From contig NC_135035.1 in the NCBI RefSeq assembly GCF_051020975.1, positions 4,836,001 to 4,900,000 of the forward strand: a DNA stretch of 64,000 bases, written 5' to 3'. Below, in pieces: positions 54,415-64,000 of the stretch. A model generated the notes under the pieces. It saw nothing but the letters and a program-made list of their open reading frames with translations, was not told where the DNA came from and made no database searches. A program made the translations under genes and the position numbers. Source of the stretch: Osmia lignaria lignaria (taxonomy: Eukaryota; Arthropoda; Insecta; Hymenoptera; Megachilidae). Positions within the stretch are counted from its first letter, which is position 1; each line of letters starts with the position of its first letter.

Positions 54415-55740
54415 ACACGTCGCGTCGGGTCAAAATGAGCCGATATTTGACGCATGAAGGTTAATTAACTTTTACTAACCTAATATAGGATTTAGAGTTT
54501 AAATTTAATTTTAACATTGATCCAATATAAATTGTATGTATGTATACCTCTTTCAATGTGCATACATAATTTGTTATACTTGAATATATTTTAAATATTG
54601 TATACGATTATAATATTATTATGAGCAGGAATGTAACTAGAGATTTCTTTATTAAGAAATTAAAAATCTTTTTTAAATGATTTTTGAAATTTCAGAAAAC
54701 ATTGGAAATGATATTATAAAAAATTAAGAAATTTAGATTTAACTGGCACACTTCACCAGAATAACTTGGCTGGCACACTCGGACGTTTAAAACCTCAACA
54801 ACTAAAATATTTCTTGTGGAGAAGCTATTCATTATTTTAACTTGAAAAAATTCCTAAATAATCTTTGAAAGTTGTTTTAACATATTTCATAGCTAATTTT
54901 AATAAAATTAAATACTGAATATGAAAAATAATATTGAAAACGTTAAAAAGAAATTTAAAAAATGAATTTCCATAAAAAATTCATAACTTTTTCAAATTTT
55001 CATATAAAGAGCTAAAATTTTAGCCGGATACTCTTGAGATTGAACATTTTAAACGAAAGAATAGTACAAAAGTCGTAGTTTCAAAAAAAGGTATTTATTT
55101 GGAAAGGATTTTAGCCAAAAGCTGAATTACCTGGGGTCGTCTCATACCCCACAGTACCAGGTAAGTGTTAATATTATTGTAGGAAATAAGATTCTGGTTC
55201 GTTCAACGACGATCAGGAATATTCCGGAATTCGTTACTAATGATAAGTGGGAGGGGAGTCGCGAGAGGGTTGCGACACGGTCGGACATGAAGGAAATAAT
55301 AATTGACGAAACGACGACAAACGGGCTAGACGCTAAACCACGACGAATAACACCTACGTAGTTATCTATATCCATTTTAATAAAATCCTATATTATCACG
55401 ATACTAATAAGATGAGGACAAAATATTGTGACCCCCTATAGGACAATTATGGTTGCACCCCTGATTACGGGTAAAACCGGCCCCGTATTTGTCTACTACG
55501 TCAGCCATAGAGCATCCGTCTTCTGAGGGTTAAAATAAAAGCAAAAAATATGATTCTGTACTAAAATACGAATACGTTTTCCAAATAATTCAAATCAACT
55601 CTCTGTTAAATAAAGTATTTAAATTTTATTTTCAATTTTATTATTAATAAGAATTCTATATTGTGTAAAATTTAAAGTTATACAAACAAAATCTGTTTCT
55701 GATACCTAAACGATGATTATCAATGAATTATGAAAGAACG
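54415..55740. other. Intergenic with a GTAACTAG-family fragment
   Basis: GTAACTAGAGATTTC at 54633 with a GAATTTT-like tail to about 54690 is probably a left end of the GTAACTAG family. The remainder is AT-rich, with a balanced unique patch near 55180-55330 and no credible gene. Confidence 0.35.
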
Positions 55741-55744
55741 ATCT

Positions 55745-55800
55745 ATATAGTATTTGTCTTATCGATACAGGTAAGAGTCGATAAGTACTTATCTATCGAA
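55745..55800. promoter_or_regulatory. DRE and GATA-motif cluster
   Basis: TATCGATA at 55760-55767 is the DRE element of insect housekeeping promoters. Within 40 bp follow CGATAAG, CTTATC and CTATCGAA, and a donor-like CAGGTAAGA at 55768-55776. Dense GATA-type words suggest regulatory DNA; no site is proven. Confidence 0.3.
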
Positions 55801-56399
55801 AATCAGTAGAAATGTCTCTGCAATGTTATTGCCAATCGCGAAAATAAGCATACTCGAGCAAACAGCTTAATTATCAAAGTTTGTCGCAGTTGCGGTCTGA
55901 ATTGAAGAGAATTGCACGGCTGATTGTCAATCGTACTCGTCTTGAGTAGCCAAGCGTTGAATTTCAGACTAACAAGTTCCTATAGAGGGAAGAGGTCTTG
56001 TAACTCTTCGTTAAGTAGAAAATAACGACTAACAACGACGACAGTTTTTACTTTAATATAAACGTTAAAAAAGAAGCAGAAACTCGTATAATTAAGAAGA
56101 CACAAGCAAAGTACAATAACGTCACTATGGTGTACAATGTAAATCATAAATTATTTTTCGAAGAATAAAATGCTTTTTTCTTGCCTATCAAACATAATGG
56201 AAATACAAGATGCAAAATGAAAATTAAAACAACACAAGTCAAACGGTAAACAACGTTCGCATACGCTTTGAATTGCACAATATTTTTTTCTTCTTTTTCA
56301 CAACTACGTAAACTCAGGTATGCTAACCTTAAATTGTTCCTGATCGTTGGATGCAAATGAGTTAATCCTGTATTTTCGCTCTCTCCGCGCAAGAAATGT

Positions 56400-56680
56400 C
56401 ACGCGTCTGTCACGCACACACGATAGTTCGTTTCGAGTTCGCGGAAATTTTTAACTCACTGATTCGATGTACACAAATCACCTTCTGGAACGATACACAC
56501 TGAACGACGCTCGGCGCGAGACTGGTTGTACAAGTCGTAGCCGTATGCTGGCAGTTCTTGAGTGTTCTGACGTCGACCAATCAGCGCCGCGGATTCCAGC
56601 GCAGGCATGCGTCCGCGCATGTGCGATACGTCTCCAGTAGCCTCTTGCCGATCACGAGTCTATGATAGCGATATTAGTAA
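56400..56680 (-). promoter_or_regulatory. Candidate GC-rich promoter
   Basis: A CG-rich island in AT-rich DNA. It contains an inverted CCAAT box (CCAATCAGCG on plus, 56578 region) and a CRE-like TGACGTCG next to it. On the minus strand, about 70 bp downstream, is an arthropod initiator, TTCAGTG (56499-56505). No TATA box is at the expected place. Transcription toward lower coordinates would give a non-coding leader; the 82-codon minus frame at 56144-56392 has no recognised domain. Confidence 0.35.
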
Positions 56681-58260
56681 TATTGTTATTTGAAAAGATA
56701 AAATCTGAGGAGGGAATGTGTTTTCGAAAACGAACTATAAACGTTTAACTGATTAAATACTGTAGCGGAAACGAATGTGTAACAGCATGCTAATTGTAAG
56801 TGATTGTTTCATTTCTCAATTCAAACTTTGCACTTGCTACCTTACGATTTAATCCGTAACAGTGCAAGGATGTTATAGCACATTTGCCAGCCAGTTTGGT
56901 GTAAATTTTCTATATCTTAACGTTTTATGGAAGATCGCGATATAATTTTGATAAGATGGTTGTTTATTGAGAAGATTCTGTATAACTGTTGCAAACACAT
57001 GAACTACTGCCGGTTGAAGTAATAAGGGTTAGTTCTTGAAAAGTGGAGCCTACAAAATATATTCAAGGATATTACATAATTAATTACAACTTCCCTAAAT
57101 CGTTCCAGGGTTACGGATACGGAGGATATTTGGGAGCACGAGCGAGGCCGGAAAAAGAAGTCTGCGTGATACCGTCGCCAAGTCAACATCGCTCGACACT
57201 ACTATATGTCTAAATATCAAAACAAAATAAATGTAGTGTGAAAATAATTTTAACAAGTATTAGCCTCTTTTCATTTACGTATCTTTTGTTTCTGAATGAA
57301 ACATGATCATTTTTTTCTAAATCCGTAAAAGGGTAAAGATTTTTTATAATTAGTTTGATGACTCATAATACATAGTACAATAAAATATTTGAATGCTATT
57401 TTAATTATATTGGATTTACGAATTAATTCGGTGCCTTTAACGTTACTATTTTAAATTTAAATATTCTTAACTACTATACTGTAAATTTAAGTAATTTTCA
57501 ATTACTGTTTGGAATTTGGACATTCCTATTTGCAATTTCTCAATTATATTTTTAAATTTGGATATTTTCCCGCACTCTGTGGATCTAAAATACTACTGGT
57601 AAGTGGTGCAAAATTACAATAGCATTATAACAACAGCGATTATTTTCATAATCGAATTGACTTTAACATTTTAGAAATAAATCTACTATAAAAAAAGCAG
57701 AGGCACCAAACTGTAGGAGGCTGTATTGAGCGGAAGGAAAATAAATGATTTTTAGTAGATGTTAATGGTATCACCGTCTTTATCTTTATTAATCTGTTCG
57801 ACTCGACTGTCGTCAGGGAACTGCCTTTTACTTGCCGTGTCCGTACAAAACTTCGCTCGAGGACACGGCAGGCCAGATGTTAGTAAACATTAGTCTACAG
57901 TCGGTCTACAGTAGGTACATGAATATTGTATGCCTACAAAACTAATTTATAAATTTAATATACAAATTGTTTACATTCGAATTAACCACTTGCTCAATTT
58001 GCTCAAAATATTATTCAGTCAATGTTCTCATATCAAATATAAATAACCAATTTGATAAGATAACAAGTAAAAAGTTTTCCGGTGAGAAAGCTATATGTAC
58101 CATTTTCTTAAAAAAGCATTAATAACATTGATTATTATCATAAGAGCAAATTATGTTTATACTTCACATATGTTTTCAATATATTCTTCCATATAAATTT
58201 GTTTTTTGTTAGTTTATTTAATATCGCATCGACTAGATACCATTAGCGACCACCATTTAC
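56681..58260. other. Intergenic with an LTR-like patch
   Basis: Mostly AT-rich. At 57711-57888 a patch starts TGTAGGAGGCTGTATTGAGC and ends TTAGTAAACA, containing a hairpin of TGCCGTGTCC and GGACACGGCA; it could be a solo LTR but lacks a target duplication. Nothing else recognised. Confidence 0.3.
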
Positions 58261-58377
58261 ATTAATTACATGAGCTTAGTACAGTTATTATACATACATA
58301 TGTGATCAGGATAGAGTGTCGTTTGTACGTGTACCTATGTACATATGAAGTTAATAATACATTATAAACGTTGTAGT

Positions 58378-58690
58378 TTATAAGGTTTTCTTGAGCTCTG
58401 CGTCCATGATAAATCCTAAAACTTTGTCTATTTCTTGAGTTTGGTCTAAGCAAATTTTGATATCCTTGGCTAATTTGTGTTTTTCTCTTAAGGTTTTGAA
58501 TTTTTCGCATTCGAGCAATAAGTGTTTAACTGTTAGCTGAGTATCACATCTTAAACACTTTGGAGGATCATTTTTCTGTAGTAAGTGCTTGTGGGTCAAT
58601 ACAGAGTGACCTATATGCAGTCTGTTAATGATGATTTGGTGGGGTCTGATTAGTTAATAAGATGGATTTTTAGTAAAGGTCCCTCATTTC
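58378..58690 (-). pseudogene. Non-LTR retrotransposon C-terminal fragment
   Basis: On the minus strand about 100 codons are open. They read HQIIINRLHIGHSVLTHKHL, then the zinc knuckle PPKCLRCDTQLTVKHLLLEC (C-x2-C, H-x4-C), then a basic helix and VLGFIMDAELKKTL and stop at 58378-58380. This is the end of the second ORF of LINE elements of the I/Jockey/R1 groups, after the reverse transcriptase and RNase H. Those domains are missing. A 3' UTR of about 150 bp, with TCGCTAATGGTATCTAGTCG (minus), follows. The copy is 5'-truncated, as most LINE insertions are. Confidence 0.8.
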
Positions 58691-59394
58691 ATAGAGCGTC
58701 GTATTTTTTAAGTTTTTCCATTCTTGGTTCTATTGATTAATAATTTTTGTGGCAAAATAAGCTTGTGCATCTTCGTATGTACTTCCATATAAATATTTAA
58801 TAAGATAATCATAAAATGATCATTAAACCAGTAAAATATTAACCAAGAAATTGGAGTAGAAGGAAAGTCATCGTGGTTAACAATGATACACTTTCGTAAG
58901 TTTCATAATTTACCGTGAATTAATTTTAATTACTTCTTTATAATTGCAAAGAGTAGGTATAACAAAACAAACCAATTAAATTCAACAACTTCCTGCAACA
59001 TAACTATATGTTTAAGCGAAATAGCATTTTCTTTTACGCTTGTTATCATTAACTGTGCGTACGTCACGTCAACACAAGATTTAATTACTTTTTTCTGAGT
59101 TTTCATTCTAAGGAAACTTTTGCACATATAGTAATATTTTAGAGCAATAAGCATGTACAACCCTCTTGTGTACATATGTAAGTACATATACATGCATGTA
59201 CATATACACAGTGGACATCATTATTACTGCACTAATAAAAATATAGAAAAATAGAATTCATAAAAATATGAAAAAAACTTGAGATATATGTAAAAACATA
59301 GAAAATGGAAATTATAAAATTTATGTAAAAACAAATAAGGATAAAACTGCAGATTTTTTGTAAAAATACAGGGAAATAAAAGTAAAGATGTAAC
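58691..59394. other. Intergenic, nothing recognised
   Basis: AT-rich DNA. The 87- and 69-residue minus frames (58930-59193, 59224-59433) are Tyr/Leu/Phe-rich with no motif. Confidence 0.4.
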
Positions 59395-59818
59395 CAGGAC
59401 CGAACTAAGATTTCTTGAGCCCGGGGCTATCAAATCATTGAGAGGCCTCTTGGCTGATTAAATTGATTCAAAAATTAGAATTTCTTCTAAATAAAATTAG
59501 ATAACATTCAATCATAAAGAAAATTGATCTACAAGTAAATAATATTTAAGACCAAACATTGAGAAGACACATATTTTAATTTTAGTCCGATTTATTTCCA
59601 GTAGACTCTCGTTATATTACCAGATGAGCGATTCGCCTTTCACACGGATTTGCATGTATACTAGTGCCGCTCTTCCACCATAACGAAAGTTATACCAAAA
59701 ACAGTAACAATGAAAAAATTTCATTCCCTATTTTTTGACATAGTAAATTGGAAGCTTAAAATGGGTTTCTCCTGAAAAGTGAGGCCTGCGGTATTAGACC
59801 CTCTTTGATTTGGCGCTA
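59395..59818 (+). mobile_element. hAT-type element with exact 8-bp duplication
   Basis: GATGTAAC flanks both sides (59387-59394 and 59819-59826). Ends are CAGGACCGAACTAAGATTTC and, from the right, TAGCGCCAAATCAAAGAGGG. The left side (TTTCTTGAGCCCGGGGCTATC) matches the hAT copy at 32150. It has no transposase and carries a MITE fragment (59599-59686). Confidence 0.85.
59599..59686 (+). repeat. CAGTAGACTCTCG-family MITE, left half
   Basis: CAGTAGACTCTCGTTATATT followed by GATGAGCGATTCGCCTTTC and CTAGTGCCGCTCTTCCACCA. The right end is missing. It lies within the hAT-type element. Confidence 0.7.
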
Positions 59819-59826
59819 GATGTAAC

Positions 59827-61410
59827 ATTAATAAAATCTGAAGAATACCACAATTATGGTTAAAACTTCGCTGAAGAAAGTATAGTATTGTTTTATTATT
59901 ACGAGCACTATTTATTTTAAATTGGAAAAATAAACAATTACATAATTCTATAAAAATACTCTTTCTCGTCATAAAGAATGACATTATTTAAAGATACGTG
60001 TTCAAACGACAATCGATGTCAGCATTTTGTACAGATTTTCAGCACATGCTTCCTCATTGAACGATGATAGAGATTACATTGCACGCGACAAAATGAAAGC
60101 AATGAAACCGGAGTTATACAATACTGCATGGAAACAACAGTTTAAATGATGAAAAATTTGTTATACGTCATTCTTTTCAATGTGGAAATATTTGGAGCAA
60201 TACTTGCACGAACGGTGGTGCATGGATGTTAACGCTCTCTGGTAAGATAAATTTTTGCAATAAATAAAATGAAATTTAGGTCAGACCCTGTAGAACTCGA
60301 GTTTTTGTTTTAAATTTATCTGTTTCATACAAATGCTACTAAAATTGGGAATAAAATGATAAATATTTTTAACAGATTTCAAATTCTGAAAGTAAAAAAT
60401 TAGCTACAAAATAGGTACGCATGTTGCATAACTACAAAAATGTATTGGTTTTCTTTGTCCTATTGACAACATGTATATTTATTTATTATGATTTTGGAGT
60501 AAATAAAATTTAAGTAATTCTGAATTTTATTTAAAAGGTTAAATCTAATACATATTATCAGGCTTACAAATTAATTTTATACCTTTTCTTGTTCTTAATT
60601 GAAACTTTATTTTGTTAATGAAAAATCTTTGTTAAGAAATGATTTATAAAATTCTTTTTTCGGTAGGTATCACAAGATTTAAGCAATATTCATTTTCTGT
60701 CTTTAACAATGAATGAAGAGCGAGAAACCACATAAATTCCAAAATAATAAATTTTATTATATTTTAAAAGTAAGCCTTGAAATTGTGCCAAAAACATTTC
60801 TCATGTAATAATAAACAAAGAAGAACTGCGAATGTGGTTTATAAACCACATACTAAAATTATAGCCAGAGGCGGGTGTGGTATATAAACAACATGTTAAT
60901 AAATGTAATCGGCTGTGCTGAAATTACCCGCAGTTAAAGGGTTAAGTGACCTGCTTTGTAGAGTTGCTTTTATTTTAAGTAATTGTAATGTGTATTCTTC
61001 AATTATCATTGATGATCCTCATCTCAAGATCCGCATGTCTCAACTGGAACACCCTGTACAACAAATAAAATGTAAGTAAATATGTAGTTGAACTGCCCCG
61101 ATATTGCTGAAAATCCTTAAACTGTTTGTGTTGTAGAATCAAATTCATGTTCTCAAAAATCATGGTAACACCAACAAAAGATTAATTCTCTCTAAATGCC
61201 ACTAATAACTAGAATATTTATTAAAATTAATTTTATGGCAAAATACATCTGTTTTAATTCTCCTTCGATGCCTGCACGTATTTGTTCCTTTAATATTCCT
61301 TTTATCATTAATCGTTAATTATTAAGTATATCAAGAAATGCTTCAAAGTAAATGCTATCCAGTTTGATAAAAGTTATTCAAAAAAGAAGAATTAGCATAG
61401 CATCCCATTT
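59827..61410. other. Intergenic, nothing firm
   Basis: AT-rich, no gene. An orphan right end of a CAGGGTG-type element (CTGGAACACCCTGTA) lies at about 61042-61057. Near 60835-60900 the phrase GTGGTTTATAAACCACA is a perfect palindrome. Confidence 0.4.
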
Positions 61411-61455
61411 AAAGAAGACGACATCGGTTTATTCTGAACCGATATCGTCTTCTTT
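61411..61455. other. Hairpin with 19-bp arms
   Basis: AAAGAAGACGACATCGGTT, seven bases, AACCGATATCGTCTTCTTT; one mismatch. A second palindrome, TTCTAGAAAAAGCTATTCTAGAA, follows at about 61465. Too short a stem for a standard microRNA precursor; it may be a regulatory palindrome or a tiny foldback. Confidence 0.55.
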
Positions 61456-61499
61456 AACAATTTTTCTAGAAAAAGCTATTCTAGAAAAATTTTTTATAT

Positions 61500-61965
61500 A
61501 CTAAACTGTTGACAGACCGAACGATGTTCGTCAACTGCGTCGCGAATGCTTGTTGACGCTTGTTTCGCCAAACTAATTTTGAAACAATAGTTCTTAAGAA
61601 ATTCCGATAGTCACGAATGGATAAAACGATAGACCGATTGATCTGTAGACTCGGAAAAATCTGTCGAAGTGAAGTGTTCTGCGTTCGAACGTCGCTGTTT
61701 TAACCTCTCGATTTTTCTCGGTAAGCGGGGAGACTACGCTGATTGGCTTTTTTCGAAAAAGTAAACTTTCCAATCAGCGCATCCCTCAAGCATCGAGTCC
61801 GCCCTTCCTTACGCCCTTAGCGCGATTTCGTCCAGGAGAGGGTGGAGTGGTACCTGAGGTACCGGAGGACCTCGAAAGTTCGACAACGCCGGGGTTTTTC
61901 CATCCAGGTTGGCCTTCGAAAGCCCCGTGCCGTTAGATGACCGTTGTCAAATTACCCTTCGGAAA
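61500..61965. promoter_or_regulatory. Candidate GC-rich promoter or first exon
   Basis: About 450 bp of CG-rich unique sequence. Two opposed CCAAT boxes form an inverted repeat: CGCTGATTGG (61737-61746) and CCAATCAGCG (61770-61779). A donor-like CGGTAAGC lies at about 61719. The later part (61850-61930) has GGTACCTGAGGTACCGGAGG. No long open frame. Direction of transcription is not clear. Confidence 0.35.
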
Positions 61966-62474
61966 GACTCAATTTATGACATGTGTTAGCCATTGAGACC
62001 GAAACGAAAAAGTAAAACTCCATTGTTGCAAAAAGGGAAATTACTATTACCGGCAATATTACAAGGTTACTCAAAAATAGCTGTACCGTCGCGAAACCGT
62101 CATAAATTATCTTTCGAAATCCTCGTACCGCGTGTTCCTCGGAACGGAACAAAACACACAAGCATTTTGTAACATTTACTTTAGACACAACATCAGGTCG
62201 ATAGTTGCTATAGTTTCCGAGATAATAAAATTATTATTTTGTAACACTTTAATCTGCCTTACCCTGTATGTTACAGTAAAAACATTAATTCAATAAATGC
62301 GTACATTTTCTAGTCCATTCCTAGTTAATGGTTACACTTACTAATCTGATTAGTAAATGTATTCAAAGGAACAAATATAACATAATCTAACCAATTTTTG
62401 TATATTTATTAAATAAAAACAACCAATTTTCTGAAAAAACATTTATGTCTTAAATATGTATTTATTTTACTTTA
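61966..62474. other. Intergenic, nothing recognised
   Basis: AT-rich; the 78-codon minus frame at 61952-62188 has no motif. An orphan TACCCTGTA end lies at 62260-62268. Confidence 0.35.
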
Positions 62475-62934
62475 AGGTTAAAGTTTATTTTAAACCACAC
62501 GAAATTATTTACATTTTCATTTGCCATTTAATAGTTTTCGATGTGCAGAAGCCAAAAATATAATTCCTAACTTTAGGAACCTAGCAGCTTAAAAGTTATA
62601 ATGTATTCAAAATCGAGTATTTTTAGCGTATTTAACAGGTTGGTGTGACCCCATTTTATTTATAATCACGAATATCAGAATGCTGCCAAAAAACTAACCT
62701 AACCCATGACGCGCAAAATACCTACATGTAAGTAAACAGACATTTGAATTATTCTGCCAAACTGATTACTCACCATTACTCACGTAGATCTGTCTGCAGC
62801 TAGCAATATCATTTATTGGACAACTCATGGAGAGAAGCCAATACGGCGACAAACTAACCTCGAAAATATGTTAGAAACACTCAAATTTAAGACTTATATT
62901 TTTGGATTCTAAACATCAGAAACTATTAAATCGC

Positions 62935-63870
62935 GGGTGTGTTTCCGAATGGCCCCGTTAGAATTGAGAACTCGGGTTCGGCATATAACCTAAATTGACT
63001 ACCAGAAACCGATTAAAATTGGTTTCAGAGCTGGATGTCTTACCGTTTTTGAGATATCGCGGTAAGAAGTTTTGTAAAATTCTGGGACTAGGTATGCGCT
63101 ATTCGATACTGACCATGCGCGATTCACTACTGCGCATTCGGGGAACGTTAGGCGCATGCGTATTGAGGCTAATAAAACCATATAGACGATTCTCGCGCAT
63201 TTTCTGATCATTACACTTCAAACTTTGAAATGAATTTCAAAGCTTCAATTATCTTTCCGTAATTTCTTAAATTTTGTTTATAACTCCATTGTAGGTTTAT
63301 TAATATAACTTTTACGTTTATTAATATAGGTAGGTTAAAAATTAATACAGGTTTATCTATATAGATTGTAGATTGATTGTAGATTTATTAACATAGGTTA
63401 CAAAATGAACGACAATCCATTGAATACAATGATTGGTATCCATGAGTTGATAGTTTTTCCATTTCCGGTGACACTTGAAGGGTGGTGGCTGCTGGGAGGT
63501 GGATTTAATAGCGCAATGCGCCCTTTAATAGCGCTGGTATATGTAAGTGTAAACTTGGGAACGGTAGAGCGGGTTATGAACCCCACGAGGCTCACAAAAC
63601 AATGAGGTTAGGTTAGGTTCTGTGTATGCGCAGTATCGAATAGCATATGTTCAGTATCGAATAGCACATGCGCACTAATGAATTGCGCATGGTCAGTATC
63701 GAATAGCGCATACGTAGTCCCGGAATTTTACAAAACTTCTTACTGCGATATTTCAAAAACGGTAAGACATCCAGCTCTGACACCAATTTTAATCGGTTTC
63801 TGGTAGTCAATTTAGGTTATATGCCAAACCCGAGTTCTCAATTCTAACGGGGCCATTCGGAAACTTATCC
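62935..63870. mobile_element. 936-bp long-TIR element with 8-bp duplication
   Basis: TAAATCGC flanks both sides (62927-62934 and 63871-63878). The ends are GGGTGTGTTTCCGAATGGCC and, from the right, GGATAAGTTTCCGAATGGCC. The inverted arms extend for about 190 bp, including CCGTTAGAATTGAGAACTCG, ACCGATTAAAATTGGTTTC and GATGTCTTACCGTTTTTGAG. An 8-bp duplication fits hAT or P-type elements, but the ends do not match the hAT ends elsewhere in the window. Repeated words CAGTATCGAATAGC lie inside the right arm. No transposase; the 65-70-residue frames are arm read-through. Confidence 0.85.
63470..63612 (+). repeat. Retrotransposon 3'-end fragment, second copy
   Basis: Shares GGTGGCTGCTGGGAGGT, GATTTAATAGCGCAATG and GGTTATGAACCCCACGAGGC with 9210-9330. 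Here it ends in AAAACAATGAGGTTAGGTTAGG. It lies inside the 936-bp element. Confidence 0.55.
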
Positions 63871-64000
63871 TAAATCGCAAATAAGAAAGTTAATAATTTG
63901 ATATGTTTTAAAACAAAGTTCAGCTTACTTTAAATATTTTTATCCTTTAAGTATAATTTTATTAATAAAGTATTTTACTAATGTGCTGTAGAAAATGTAT

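Larger units (their letters stand above)
62475..63925. mobile_element. Foldback element, second copy, interrupted
   Basis: Matches the intact copy at 20212-20770 from AAGGTTAAAGTTTATTTTAA through GAATGCTGCCAAAAAACTAA to AACATCAGAAACTATTAAAT. It then breaks at 62934 and resumes at 63871 with TAAATCGCAAATAAGAAAGT and AAGTTAATAATTTGATATG. The break is a 936-bp insertion. Confidence 0.8.

Noticed and set aside
58262..58510. 82-codon minus frame next to the LINE fragment
   Set aside because: It is a shifted-frame shadow of the LINE C-terminus and its 3' UTR.

Overview
The window looks like nuclear DNA of an insect, most probably a hymenopteran (ant, bee, wasp or sawfly). It is strongly AT-rich. 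It has no dense operon-like coding and no long open frames. It is full of Tc1/mariner-, pogo-, hAT- and piggyBac-type remnants, carries a 5S rRNA-like unit, and shows the TTAGG/GGTTAGG-rich and CAGGGTG-ended repeats common in insect genomes. The order is an inference; nothing here fixes the species.

I recognise no intact host protein-coding gene. The longest readable proteins are broken transposon genes. These are a pogo/CENP-B-like transposase (about 39.0-40.6 kb), two mariner C-termini (6.4-6.8 kb and 16.2-16.4 kb), the zinc-finger tail of a pogo-like transposase (11.6-11.8 kb) and the C-terminus of a non-LTR retrotransposon polyprotein (58.4-58.7 kb, minus). One further decayed coding stretch (51.2-51.7 kb) is unidentified. 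Most other short open frames are chance frames in AT-rich DNA or lie inside inverted repeats.

Layout. 0-6 kb: pogo-like MITE, foldbacks and the nested palindrome at 5.2-5.7 kb with a telomere-like centre. 6-13 kb: mariner remnant, a piggyBac-like element holding a pogo MITE and a LINE 3' end, an LTR-like promoter, a foldback and a 1.05-kb pogo-like deletion derivative. 13-25 kb: a hAT-type element (8-bp target duplication) with two passengers, a SINE candidate and two large foldbacks. 25-36 kb: sparse DNA, then a train of TA-targeting elements inserted one beside the other (30.0-31.9 kb), a hAT copy, a pogo-like element containing another MITE, and the 5S-like unit. 36-42 kb: a second hAT copy interrupted by a foldback, and a 3-kb pogo-like transposon with 470-bp inverted repeats, itself broken by two foldbacks. 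42-48 kb: very AT-rich and nearly featureless apart from one 746-bp foldback. 48-64 kb: three GC-richer blocks that could be promoters or first exons (about 49, 56.5 and 61.7 kb), more MITEs, a LINE end, a hAT copy with its 8-bp duplication, and a 936-bp long-TIR element with an 8-bp duplication inserted into a repeat whose uninterrupted sister lies at 20.2 kb.

The content is therefore layered transposon insertion history, possibly in an intron or intergenic space between genes whose 5' ends may be the GC-richer blocks. All boundaries were read by eye from inverted repeats and target duplications and may be off by a few bases; no alignment or search was run.
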